Below, piece after piece: positions 41,356-49,938 of a stretch of 64,000 nt of DNA (position 1 is the first letter of the stretch; each line of letters starts with the position of its first letter). The notes beneath the pieces were generated by a model, which was given only the letters and a program-made list of their open reading frames with translations, did not search any database and was not told the origin of the DNA. The translations under genes and the position numbers were made by a program. Origin of the DNA: Actinomadura rifamycini DSM 43936 (lineage in GTDB: Bacteria > Actinomycetota > Actinomycetes > Streptosporangiales > Streptosporangiaceae); the NCBI RefSeq assembly GCF_000425065.1, contig NZ_AULB01000031.1, positions 50,219-114,218 on the forward strand, read 5' to 3'.

Positions 41356-41952
41356 TCATCCGGGCGCGCGGCGCGCGGCGAGTTCGTCCAGGTCGGCCAG
41401 CATCCGCTCGGCCAGGTCCCGTTCGGCCTCGTGGTAGCGGACGGCCCAGCGCGCCACCAGCTCGGCGTGCGTCCAGCCCGTGCCGGTCGCGGCGACCCGG
41501 CGGGAGTACTCCGCCTCCTCGACCAGCCGCTGCGCCCGGTCCCGCTGCTCGGTCACGACCTGCCGCAGCCGCTCGGGCCCGGCGAGGTGGCCGAGCCACA
41601 CGCGCAGGGCGGGGCCGTGCTTGAGCACGGGCGGGCCGACGGGCGCGTCGGACGCCCACCCGGCGAGCGCGTCCCGCCCCTCCGGGGTGATCGCGTACAC
41701 GCGGCGGGGGCGGCCGTCGTCGGCGACGTCCGTCCGGGACGTCGCGTACCCGGCCTTCTCCAGGCGTTTGAGCTCGGCGTAGATCTGGCTCATCGCGGGA
41801 GACCAGTAGAAGAACCGCAGGATGTGCTCGGCCCACTTGCGGATCTCGTACCCGGTCAGCTCCTCGCCGAAGGACAGCATGCCGAGGACGGCCCACGCGG
41901 TGGCGGGGAGCGTCGCGGGCTCGGCGCGCGACCGGGGCGGGGGGTTCACCAT
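41356..41952 (-). CDS. PadR-family transcriptional regulator 2
   Basis: Predicted 198 residues: ATAWAVLGMLSFGEELTGYE, FFYWSPAMSQIYAELKRLE, RRVYAITPEGRDALAGW and a helical C-terminus ending LADLDELAARRAPG. The same order of motifs and a closely similar ending to PadR 1 show that the two are recent or selected paralogues on either side of the acyl-CoA ligase. The ATG at 41952 has no strong ribosome-binding site; a GTG one codon later is an alternative. Confidence 0.88.
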   Translation of the reverse strand: MVNPPPRSRAEPATLPATAWAVLGMLSFGEELTGYEIRKWAEHILRFFYWSPAMSQIYAELKRLEKAGYATSRTDVADDGRPRRVYAITPEGRDALAGWASDAPVGPPVLKHGPALRVWLGHLAGPERLRQVVTEQRDRAQRLVEEAEYSRRVAATGTGWTHAELVARWAVRYHEAERDLAERMLADLDELAARRAPG

Positions 41953-41996
41953 GCGCCTCAGCGTAGTCCCGACCGAACATGATCAAGGAGACGGCG

Positions 41997-42761
41997 ATGT
42001 CGGCAGAACCGCAGGACAAGGTGGTCATCGTGACGGGCGGTGCCCGCGGCCTCGGCGCCGCGGCGGCGCGGCGGATGGCCCGGGACGGCGCGAAGATCGT
42101 CGTCACGGACCTGCTCGAGGAACCGGGCGCCGAGACCGCGTCCGAGGTCGGCGGCCTGTTCGTCCGGCACGACGTGGCCGACCGGGACGGCTGGGCGGCC
42201 GTCACCGCGGCGGCGCTGGAGGAGTACGGGCGCATCGACGGGCTCGTCAACAACGCGGGCGTCTCGTCCAACGCGCTGCTGGAGAACGAGACGCTCGAAT
42301 ACTTCGAGAAGGTCCTGCGGATCAACCTGACCGGGGTGTTCCTCGGCATGAAGGCCGTGCTGGAGCCGATGAAGGCGGTCGGCGGCGGGTCCATCGTGAA
42401 CATCTCGTCCGCCGCGGGGCTCACCGCGCTGCCGCTGACCAGCGCGTACGGGGCGGCCAAGTGGGGCGTGCGCGGCCTCACCAAGATCGCCGCGACGGAG
42501 CTGGGGATGCACCGGATCCGGGTGAACTCGGTGCACCCCGGCATGACGTACACGCCGATGACCTCCGAGCACGCCACCGAGGGCGAGGGCGGCTTCCCGC
42601 TGGCCGCGCTCGGCCGGGTCGGGCTCCCGGAGGAGATCGGCGAGGCGGTATCGTTCCTGATCTCCGACGCGGCCCGCTACGTGACCGGCGCCGAGCTGGC
42701 CGTGGACGGCGGCTGGACCGCGGGCGAGGTCGTCATGATGGCGCAGGCGGCGGCCGGCTGA
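41997..42761 (+). CDS. Short-chain dehydrogenase/reductase (3-alpha/20-beta-hydroxysteroid-dehydrogenase-like)
   Basis: Predicted 254-residue classical SDR. VVIVTGGARGLGAAAARRMA binds the cofactor, VTDLLEEPG follows strand 2 (NAD preference), NNAG is present, the catalytic Ser lies in GGSIVNISSAAGL and the Tyr/Lys in SAYGAAKWGVRGL. The C-terminal VHPGMTYTPMT and YVTGAELAVDGGW resemble hydroxysteroid dehydrogenases. The ATG at 41997 with AAGGAG is chosen over one 18 bp upstream. It starts a short operon with the esterase, 14 bp downstream. Confidence 0.87.
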   Translation: MSAEPQDKVVIVTGGARGLGAAAARRMARDGAKIVVTDLLEEPGAETASEVGGLFVRHDVADRDGWAAVTAAALEEYGRIDGLVNNAGVSSNALLENETLEYFEKVLRINLTGVFLGMKAVLEPMKAVGGGSIVNISSAAGLTALPLTSAYGAAKWGVRGLTKIAATELGMHRIRVNSVHPGMTYTPMTSEHATEGEGGFPLAALGRVGLPEEIGEAVSFLISDAARYVTGAELAVDGGWTAGEVVMMAQAAAG

Positions 42762-42775
42762 GGAGGACCCCCGGT

Positions 42776-43705
42776 ATGCCTCTCGACCCCCTGGCGGCGA
42801 AGATCGCCGACGCGATGACCGCGACCTTCCCCCGCATCGGGACCGAGGTGTCGGACGCGGCGGAGGCGCGGCGGATCCTGGCCGCCGCGCCCCGGCCCGA
42901 CCTCGACCCGATCCCGGTCGCCGCCGTCGAGGACCGCGTCATCGACGCGCCCCTCCCCGTCCCGGTGCGGATCTACCGGCCGGACTCCCCCGCGCCCGTC
43001 CCGGTCGTCGTGTTCTTCCACGGCGGCGGGTTCGTCCTGTGCGGCTTGGACTCCCACGACCGGACGTGCCGGGCGCTCGCCGCCGACACCGGGATGATCG
43101 TCGTGTCGGTGGACTACCGGCTGGCGCCCGAGCACCCGTTCCCGGCGGCGGTCGAGGACGCCGGCGCGGCCGTCGCGTGGGCGCACGCGAACGCCGCCGC
43201 GCTCGGCGGCGACCCCGGCCGGCTCGCGGTCGCCGGGGACAGCGCGGGCGGCAACCTCGCCGCGGTGGCGTGCCTGGACGCCCGCGACTCCGGCGGCCCG
43301 CCGATCCGGTTCCAGCTGCTCGTCTACCCGGTCACCGACGCCGCGCGGGACAGCCCGTCCTACCGCGAGTTCGCCGCCGGGCCGTTCCTCACCGCCGACC
43401 ACATGCGCTGGTACTGGGAGCGGTACCTGCCGGACCCGGCGCGCGGCGCGGACCCGCGCGCGTCGCCGCTGCGCGCGCCCGACCTGGCGGGGCTGCCCCC
43501 GGCCTGCGTCATCACGGGCGAGTGCGATCCGCTGCGCGACGAGGGCGAGGCGTATGCCGCGCGCCTGGTGGACGCGGGCGTCGCCGTGCGCGCGCGCCGG
43601 TTCGACGGCGCGTTCCACGGGTTCTACGGGCTCGACCACGTCCTCCCGGCGGCCCGGGAGGCCCGCAGGCTGTCGGTCGAGGCGCTGCTGGACGCCCTCA
43701 CCTGA
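42776..43705 (+). CDS. Alpha/beta hydrolase, hormone-sensitive-lipase family esterase
   Basis: Predicted 309-residue esterase. The oxyanion loop is VVVFFHGGGFVLCGLDSHDR, the nucleophile elbow GDSAGGNLAAVACLDA, the acid CDPLRDEGEAYAARL and the catalytic His lies in GAFHGFYGLDHVL. No signal peptide, so it works inside the cell. AGGAGG precedes the ATG. Placed after the SDR gene, it may open a lactone or ester made in the catabolic route, but the substrate is open. From 43706 to 43934 no gene is seen. Confidence 0.9.
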   Translation: MPLDPLAAKIADAMTATFPRIGTEVSDAAEARRILAAAPRPDLDPIPVAAVEDRVIDAPLPVPVRIYRPDSPAPVPVVVFFHGGGFVLCGLDSHDRTCRALAADTGMIVVSVDYRLAPEHPFPAAVEDAGAAVAWAHANAAALGGDPGRLAVAGDSAGGNLAAVACLDARDSGGPPIRFQLLVYPVTDAARDSPSYREFAAGPFLTADHMRWYWERYLPDPARGADPRASPLRAPDLAGLPPACVITGECDPLRDEGEAYAARLVDAGVAVRARRFDGAFHGFYGLDHVLPAAREARRLSVEALLDALT

Positions 43706-43934
43706 GACGGGCCCCCTGCACACGGTTCCGGCCGGCACGCTTTGGCCGGTACGGCGTCCTCCCCCGGGGCATCGGCGCCCCTCCCGTCGGCGACGCGCCC
43801 TGCCTGCCTCCGGTGGACGCCGCGAAACGACCGTCGCGGGGGCTCGGCCGCGTTGTTTGGGTGCGGGCTCCCCGGGGACTCGGGAGGTGGAGACGGGTGC
43901 CGAGCCACCGACGACGATCGGGAGAGTACGAGAC

Positions 43935-45737
43935 ATGGCCCAGCAGGTAGCCGACTATGTCCTCCAGCGCCTGACCGAGTGGGGCGTCGAGCGGGTCTAC
44001 GGATATCCGGGGGACGGCATCAACGGCATGCTGGGCGCGTTCGACCGCGCCGAGGGCAGGCCGGAGTTCGTCCAGACGCGCCACGAGGAGATGGCGGCGT
44101 TCATGGCGTGCGGCCACGCGAAGTTCACCGGCGAGGTGGGCTGCTGCGTCGCGACGTCCGGTCCGGGGGCGATCCACCTGCTGAACGGCCTGTACGACGC
44201 GAAGCTGGACCACCAGCCGGTCGTCGCGATCGTCGGGCAGCAGAAGCGGCTCGCGCAGGGCACCCACTACCAGCAGGAAGTCAACCTGGAGGACCTGTTC
44301 TCCGACGTCTCGGAGTACTGCCAGGTGGTCATGCACCCGGGGCAGATGCGGCACGTGATCGACCGGGCGTTCAAGACGGCGCTGACCGCCCGGGGCGTCG
44401 CGACGATCATCGTTCCGGAGGACGTCCAGGAGGCGGACGCGATGCCGTCGCCGCCGAAGGAGCACGGCGCGGTGTTCTCCAGCGTGGGGTGGAGCCGCCC
44501 GCGCGTGCTGCCGAACCCCGAGGAGCTGCGCAAGGCCGCCGACGTCCTCAACGAGGGCGAGAAGGTCGCGATCCTCATCGGGCAGGGCGCGGCCGGCGCC
44601 CGCGAGGAGGTCGTCGAGGTCGCCGAACTGCTCGGCGCCGGGGTCGCCAAGGCGCTGCTCGGCCGCGAGGTCCTGCCGGACGACCTGCCGTTCGTCACCG
44701 GCCCGATCGGGCTGCTCGGCTCGAAGGCCAGCGACGAGATGATGGCGGGCTGCGACACCCTCTTCATGATCGGCAGCAGCTTCCCGTACGCGGAGTGGCT
44801 GCCGGACGAGGGCAGCTGCCGCGGCGTCGAGATCGACATCGACGGACGCATGATCGGCATCCGGTACCCGATGGACGCGCACGTCGTCGGCGACGCCAAG
44901 GAGACCCTCCGCGAGCTGATCCCGCTGCTGCGGCGCAAGAAGGACCGCTCCTGGCGCAAGGAGATCGAGAAGAACGTCCGCGCCTGGGACGCCGTGCTGG
45001 ACAAGCGGGCCCGGCAGAGCTTCGACGGCAAGATCAACCCGCAGGCGGTCGCGCACGAGCTGTCGCCGCTGCTGCCGGACGGCTCCGTCCTCACCGCCGA
45101 CTCCGGTTCGGGCACGAACTGGTGGGCGCGGCACCTCAGGATCCGCGAGGGCATGAAGGCGTCGCTGTCGGGGACGCTCGCGACGATGGGGCCGGGCGTC
45201 CCGTACGCGATCGCCGCGCGGTTCGCCTTCCCCGACCGCCCGGTCATCGCGTTCGTGGGGGACGGCGCGTTCCAGATGAACGGCATGAACGAGATGCTCA
45301 CGGTGAAGCGGTACGCCGACCGGATGGGCGGCTCGCCGCTGGTCTTCTGCGTCTTCAACAACCGCGACCTCAACCAGGTCACCTGGGAGCAGCGGGCCAT
45401 GGGCGGCGACCCGAAGTACGAGGGCTCGCAGTCCATCCCGGACTTCCCGTACGCGAAGTACGCGGAACTGTGCGGCCTGAAGGGCATCTACTGCGACTCG
45501 CCGAAGAAGGTGAAGAGCGCGTGGCAGGAGGCGCTGTCCAGTGACCGGCCGGTCGTCCTGGAGTTCGTCGTGGACGACCAGATCGCGCCGATCCCGCCGC
45601 ACGTCCCGAAGGAGCAGGCCAAGAAGACCGTCAAGGCCGGCGCCAGGGACCCGCAGAAGGCCGGCATCGCCGCCCGCGGACTCCGGCAGAAGCTCACCGA
45701 CATGTACGAGAACCTGCCCGGACGCAGGCACGATTGA
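43935..45737 (+). CDS. Thiamine-diphosphate-dependent enzyme, PoxB-like (pyruvate oxidase/dehydrogenase type)
   Basis: Predicted 600 residues with three domains. The N-terminal Pyr domain has the catalytic Glu in QTRHEEMAAFMACGHAKFTG. The central FAD/regulatory-like domain includes KVAILIGQGAAGAREEVVEV. The C-terminal PP domain has the Mg/ThDP motif VGDGAFQMNGMNEML plus NNRDLNQVTWEQRAMGGDP. It could decarboxylate pyruvate to acetate or act on another 2-oxo acid. The lipid-binding C-terminal helix of E. coli PoxB is not evident; instead the end is Lys-rich. It is followed by a type III PKS gene 54 bp away. Confidence 0.85.
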   Translation: MAQQVADYVLQRLTEWGVERVYGYPGDGINGMLGAFDRAEGRPEFVQTRHEEMAAFMACGHAKFTGEVGCCVATSGPGAIHLLNGLYDAKLDHQPVVAIVGQQKRLAQGTHYQQEVNLEDLFSDVSEYCQVVMHPGQMRHVIDRAFKTALTARGVATIIVPEDVQEADAMPSPPKEHGAVFSSVGWSRPRVLPNPEELRKAADVLNEGEKVAILIGQGAAGAREEVVEVAELLGAGVAKALLGREVLPDDLPFVTGPIGLLGSKASDEMMAGCDTLFMIGSSFPYAEWLPDEGSCRGVEIDIDGRMIGIRYPMDAHVVGDAKETLRELIPLLRRKKDRSWRKEIEKNVRAWDAVLDKRARQSFDGKINPQAVAHELSPLLPDGSVLTADSGSGTNWWARHLRIREGMKASLSGTLATMGPGVPYAIAARFAFPDRPVIAFVGDGAFQMNGMNEMLTVKRYADRMGGSPLVFCVFNNRDLNQVTWEQRAMGGDPKYEGSQSIPDFPYAKYAELCGLKGIYCDSPKKVKSAWQEALSSDRPVVLEFVVDDQIAPIPPHVPKEQAKKTVKAGARDPQKAGIAARGLRQKLTDMYENLPGRRHD

Positions 45738-45791
45738 GGACACCGCGCCCGGTCCGCGCGGCGGGCCGGGCGCCATCGGGGGGAGGCGGCC

Positions 45792-46853
45792 ATGCGCGTT
45801 GCAGCGGTGCGGACCGTGCTGCCGGAGCACCGGTACGCGCAGCAGGAGATCACCGAAGCCGTCGCGGCCCGGACCGACGCCGACCCCCGGCTGCTCGCCC
45901 GGTTCCACACCAACACGCAGGTCGGCGGCCGCAACCTGGCGCTGCCGATCGAGGAGTACGACCTGCTCGCCGACTTCACCGCCGCGAACGACGCCTACAT
46001 CGACCGGGCGGCCGACCTCGGCGAGCGCGCGGCCCGCGCCGCGCTCGACGCCGCCGGGCTCGCCCCGTCCGACATCGACCACCTGCTGTTCTGCTCGTCC
46101 ACCGGGCTGGCCACCCCCTCGCTGGACGCGACGATCGCGCAGCGCGTCGGGCTGCGCGAGGACGTCGTGCGCGTCCCGGTGTTCGGGCTCGGCTGCGCCG
46201 CCGGGGCCGCGGGCCTCGCCCGGGTGAACGACCACCTGCGGGGCCGCCCGGACGGCGCGGCGCTGCTGGTGTGCGTGGAGCTGTGCTCGCTGACCGTCCA
46301 GCGCGGGGACGTGTCCGCGCCCAACCTCGTCGGCAGCGGCCTGTTCGGGGACGGCGCCGCGGCGGCCGTCGCGCTCGGCGACGACCGGACGGCCGGGCGG
46401 CCGCCCGACGGCGCCGCGGGCCCGCGGGTCGTGGCGTCCCGGAGCCGCCTGTACCCCGGCACCCGGCGGCTGATGGGCTGGGAGGTCGGCGCGCACGGGT
46501 TCCGGATCGTGCTCGCCGCCGACCTCGTCGACCTCGTCGAGAAGGAGCTCGCCGGGGACGTGGACGCCTTCCTGCGCGACCACGGGCTGTCCCGGGACGC
46601 GGTGCCGTCCTGGGTGTGCCATCCCGGCGGCCCCAAGGTGATCGAGAAGATCGGCGAGGTCCTCGGGCTGGACGGCGGCGAGCTGGACGTCACGTGGGCG
46701 TCGCTGCGGCACGCGGGGAACCTGTCGTCGGTGTCGGTGCTGAACGTGCTCGAGCGGACGATCGCCGAGCGCCGTCCGGCCGCGGGCGTCCCGGGCGTCC
46801 TGATGGCGCTCGGGCCCGGGTTCTCCGCCGAGCTCGTCCTGCTGCGCTGGTGA
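45792..46853 (+). CDS. Type III polyketide synthase (chalcone-synthase superfamily)
   Basis: Predicted 353-residue homodimeric ketosynthase. The catalytic Cys is in VFGLGCAAGAAGLAR, the His in VCHPGGPKVIEK and the Asn in RHAGNLSSVSV, so the triad is complete. It uses acyl-CoA starters and malonyl-CoA. With the isoprenylcysteine-methyltransferase-like gene directly after it, the pair resembles SrsA/SrsB of Streptomyces griseus, which make and methylate alkylresorcinols. A SrsC-type hydroxylase is not seen. GGGAGG precedes the ATG. Confidence 0.92.
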   Translation: MRVAAVRTVLPEHRYAQQEITEAVAARTDADPRLLARFHTNTQVGGRNLALPIEEYDLLADFTAANDAYIDRAADLGERAARAALDAAGLAPSDIDHLLFCSSTGLATPSLDATIAQRVGLREDVVRVPVFGLGCAAGAAGLARVNDHLRGRPDGAALLVCVELCSLTVQRGDVSAPNLVGSGLFGDGAAAAVALGDDRTAGRPPDGAAGPRVVASRSRLYPGTRRLMGWEVGAHGFRIVLAADLVDLVEKELAGDVDAFLRDHGLSRDAVPSWVCHPGGPKVIEKIGEVLGLDGGELDVTWASLRHAGNLSSVSVLNVLERTIAERRPAAGVPGVLMALGPGFSAELVLLRW

Positions 46854-46857
46854 CCCG

Positions 46858-47373
46858 GTGACCTGGTTCGCGCTGCTCATCGGGCTCGTCGCGCTGGAGC
46901 GCCTCGCCGAGCTGGTCGTCGCGCGGCGCAACCTGGCGTGGGCGCGGAGCCTCGGCGGGGTCGAGCACGGGCGCGGCCACTTCCCGGGGATCGTCGCGGT
47001 GCACGCCGGGCTGCTGGCCGGGGCGCCGCTCGAGGCGTGGCTGCTCGGCCGCCCGTTCCTGCCCGCCCTGGGCTGGCCGATGCTGGCGGTCGCCGTGCTC
47101 GCGCAGGGCCTGCGCTGGTGGTGCATCGCGACGCTGGGCCGGCGCTGGAACACCCGGGTGGTGATCGTGCCGGGGCTGCCGCCGGTCGCCCGCGGCCCCT
47201 ACCGGCTGATGCCGCACCCCAACTACGCCGCCGTGGTCGCCGAGGGCGTCGCGCTGCCGCTCGTCCACACCGCCTGGCTGACGGCGGCGCTGTTCACCGT
47301 CGTGAACCTGGGGCTGCTGCGGACGCGGATCCGCGTGGAGAACGCCGCCCTCCGCACCGCCCCGCGCGCCTAG
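46858..47373 (+). CDS. Isoprenylcysteine carboxyl methyltransferase (ICMT)-like membrane protein
   Basis: Predicted 171-residue membrane methyltransferase with about four or five hydrophobic helices. The ICMT-type SAM-binding region reads WNTRVVIVPGLPPVARGPYR followed by LMPHPNYAAVVAEGVALPL. It starts with GTG 4 bp after the polyketide synthase stop. As in SrsB it probably O-methylates a phenolic polyketide at the membrane rather than a prenylated protein. Confidence 0.87.
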   Translation: MTWFALLIGLVALERLAELVVARRNLAWARSLGGVEHGRGHFPGIVAVHAGLLAGAPLEAWLLGRPFLPALGWPMLAVAVLAQGLRWWCIATLGRRWNTRVVIVPGLPPVARGPYRLMPHPNYAAVVAEGVALPLVHTAWLTAALFTVVNLGLLRTRIRVENAALRTAPRA

Positions 47374-47393
47374 ACCGCCGCTCCCGCCATCGG

Positions 47394-48683
47394 TCAGGCG
47401 TCGAAGTCGGTGGTGCGGCGGACCTTGTCGAGCGCGGTGAGGATCGCGTCGAGGCGCTCGTCCGCCGGGTCGGCGGCGTACTCGAGGACGGCGTGGTTGA
47501 ACGCGGCGGCCATGACGCTCGGCATGGAGTCGGACGCGTCGAACCGCACGGTCTCCGCGCCCGCGAGCAGCCCGGCGATGCGCCGCGGGACGTCGCCCGG
47601 ATAGTCGTCCGGCGGGATGTCCCGGTTGAGGGAGTACGCGCCGGACCCGGCCCGCTCCACCCAGGTGCGCTGCGCCTCCTCCGACGTCAGGTACGCGACG
47701 AGGCGGCGGGCGGCGGGCGTGTCGCTGAACATGCCGAGCAGGTCGCCGCCGATCTCGACGGTGCCCCGGCCGGGGAACGGCACGAAGTCGAAGTCGCGGC
47801 CGGGCTCGGGGCTCCCCTCGGCCTGCGCGTAGAAGGCGGGGATGAACGACCCCGCGTGGTCGAAGCGGCAGCCGGGCGGGTCGGCGAACATCCCGTGCCC
47901 GGCCTCGCCGTAGCCGGTGAGCAGGATGCCGCCGTTCCCGCCGTGCGCGTCCCGCACGACCGCCCCGAACTCCCGCCACGCGCGGCGCACCTCAGGCGAC
48001 GTCCAGGCGAGCCGCCCGGACACCCACGCGTCGTAGACCTCCGGGCCGGACAGGTGGAGCAGGAGATCCTCGATCCAGTCGGTGCCGGGCCAGCCCGACT
48101 GCGAGGTGTCCTCGAGGCCGAGGCACCAGGGGGCGTCGGCCGTCCCCGGCACGGCGGCGGCGAGGTCGTCCCAGGTGAGGGACGGGTCGCGGAGGCGCTC
48201 GGCGAGCCCGCCGGGCAGCGTGTCCGGGGCGTACCAGAGGAGGCTCTTCACCGACGCCTTCAGGACGATCCCGTACGGGCGGCGGCCGCCGTCCGGGCCG
48301 GCGGCGGTGGTCAGCGCGGCGGCGATGCCCCGCGACGCGGAGCCGACGGGGTGCAGGTGGCCGTCGGCGGCGTAGGCGCGCAGGTCGCCGAGGTTGGCGA
48401 GCACGGCGGTGTCGGGCGGGTGCCCGTCGTGCAGTTCGCTGGCCAGCACGGCGCGCGCGTCGCGGGTGCCGGTGTACTTCACGTCGATGCCGGTCTCCCG
48501 CTCGAACCCGGCCAGCATCGCGCCGAACGCCTCGCGTTCCGCGCCCGTCCACGAGCCCAGCACGGTGACCGTCCGGTCGCCTCCGGAGCCGCCGCAGGCG
48601 GTGAGCAGGGACGCGCACAGCACGACGAGGGCGCACAGGGCGCGGGCGGGCAAGGTACGGGCGGGCGGCGGGCGCACGGTCAC
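47394..48683 (-). CDS. ABC-type extracellular solute-binding lipoprotein (orphan)
   Basis: Predicted 429 residues. The signal peptide ends in the lipobox LLTAC followed by Gly-Gly. Family-1 binding-protein blocks are VTVLGSWTGAEREAFGAMLA, FERETGIDVKYTGTRDA, PYGIVLKASVKSLLWYAP, FDFVPFPGRGTVEIGGDLLG and LVAYLTSEEAQRTWVERAGS. No permease or ATPase genes adjoin it. It overlaps the gene for a four-helix membrane protein (GTGA), so the pair may sense rather than transport a ligand. Confidence 0.87.
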   Translation of the reverse strand: MTVRPPPARTLPARALCALVVLCASLLTACGGSGGDRTVTVLGSWTGAEREAFGAMLAGFERETGIDVKYTGTRDARAVLASELHDGHPPDTAVLANLGDLRAYAADGHLHPVGSASRGIAAALTTAAGPDGGRRPYGIVLKASVKSLLWYAPDTLPGGLAERLRDPSLTWDDLAAAVPGTADAPWCLGLEDTSQSGWPGTDWIEDLLLHLSGPEVYDAWVSGRLAWTSPEVRRAWREFGAVVRDAHGGNGGILLTGYGEAGHGMFADPPGCRFDHAGSFIPAFYAQAEGSPEPGRDFDFVPFPGRGTVEIGGDLLGMFSDTPAARRLVAYLTSEEAQRTWVERAGSGAYSLNRDIPPDDYPGDVPRRIAGLLAGAETVRFDASDSMPSVMAAAFNHAVLEYAADPADERLDAILTALDKVRRTTDFDA

Positions 48684-49735
48684 CTCCGGTACTCGCGGAG
48701 TCGGAGCCAGATCCCCAGCGCGGCGAGGCCCGCGACGGCGGCGGTGCCCGCCGGGAGCCCGGCGACGAGCCCGCGGGTGTCGGTCGCGCCGCCGAGCCGG
48801 GCCGCCAGCGGGCGCTGCGCGCGTTCGGCCGCCGCGAGGTCGAGCCCGCCCCCGGCCGCGGCGGGCCGGTCCTCGCGCAGCGCCCGGGCGCCCGCGTCGG
48901 CCTCGGCGATCTGCGCCCGGACCGTCCGGTCGAACGCGGGCAGGCCCCGCTCGGCCGCGGCGGCGAACGCGTCGCCGGCCCGCAGGAACGTGGCGGCGAC
49001 CCAGGCCGTCAGGCCGAGCAGCAGCACCGACGCGGCGAGCAGCGGGAGGTTGAGGACGCGGCGGAAGCGCCGGGCCATCGCGGCCTGCACGTAGCCGAGG
49101 ACGGCCAGGAGCGCGCCGGCGATCAGGCAGACGGCCGCCACGGCGGCGTCGGTGACCCAGAACGACCCGTGCCGCTCGCCGACGGCGCGGCGGTCGCGTT
49201 CGGCGATCTCGTCGATGCGGTCGAGGAGCCCGCCGTCGGCGTGCAGCATGCGGGAGGCGTAGGTGAGGTAGGCGTAGCCGAGTTCCTCCAGGCCCTTGCG
49301 GTAGGTGGCGTCGGCCTGCTCGACGAGGCCCTGGTAGGTCACGACCTGCGCGTTCACCGAGCGCAGCAGGTCGCGGCCGGCCTCGCCGCCGGCGTCGACC
49401 TCGGCGATGCGCGAGAGGCTGTCGCCCGCGGTGGTGATGTCGTCGCGGAACCGCTGCCCCGGGCCGGTGAGCTGCGCGGCGCCCGACCGGAAGCTCTGCC
49501 ACGCGGCCCGGTCGGCGTCCGACAGCGCGGCGTGGGCCGTCCGGGCGCCGATGTACGCGGGGACGCCCTTTTCCCGCGCGGATTCCACCGCGGTCCGGCC
49601 GCCGACGAGCACGCCCGTCGCGGCGATCCAGAACAACAGGGCGATTCCCACGGAAAAGACCAGCATTGACATTAGCCAGCGCGGCGTGCTCCATTCCTTA
49701 CGAACGGCGCGGGAACGGACCGGGGCGAGCGACAC
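48680..49735 (-). CDS. Four-helix membrane protein with extracytoplasmic helical domains (putative sensor)
   Basis: Predicted 351 residues. TM1 is MSMLVFSVGIALLFWIAATG (about 22-45). An outside helical domain of about 140 residues (AWQSFRSGAAQLTGPGQRFR, RIAEVDAGGEAGRDLLRSVN) follows, then TM2 and TM3 (AVAAVCLIAGALLAVLGYVQ; LLAASVLLLGLTAWVAATFL), a shorter outside helix and TM4 near the C-terminus. The layout recalls chemoreceptor-type four-helix sensors without any cytoplasmic signalling domain. It is coupled to the binding lipoprotein. Start uncertain: the GTG at 49735 lacks a clear ribosome-binding site. Confidence 0.65.
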   Translation of the reverse strand: MSLAPVRSRAVRKEWSTPRWLMSMLVFSVGIALLFWIAATGVLVGGRTAVESAREKGVPAYIGARTAHAALSDADRAAWQSFRSGAAQLTGPGQRFRDDITTAGDSLSRIAEVDAGGEAGRDLLRSVNAQVVTYQGLVEQADATYRKGLEELGYAYLTYASRMLHADGGLLDRIDEIAERDRRAVGERHGSFWVTDAAVAAVCLIAGALLAVLGYVQAAMARRFRRVLNLPLLAASVLLLGLTAWVAATFLRAGDAFAAAAERGLPAFDRTVRAQIAEADAGARALREDRPAAAGGGLDLAAAERAQRPLAARLGGATDTRGLVAGLPAGTAAVAGLAALGIWLRLREYRR

Positions 49736-49938
49736 GCGAGCATGATAAGCGGACGGGACCGCCGCTTCGGAGGCATTTATGCTGGACGATCGAGCGAGCG
49801 AGGCGTATTGGGCCGCCGTCCGGTGGATGAACAACCGATGGCCGGTGGGATAACGCGCGGCCGATATGCGGGTTCGGCCCGTGCGGCGGCGATAGGCTCA
49901 CGGCGCGTAACCGGGCATGAGAGGGAAAAACGAGTCAC

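Noticed and set aside
43706..43934. A hidden short gene between the esterase and the PoxB-like gene
   Set aside because: The only long open frames there are antisense or run-on shadows; no ribosome-binding site with a recognisable product was found.
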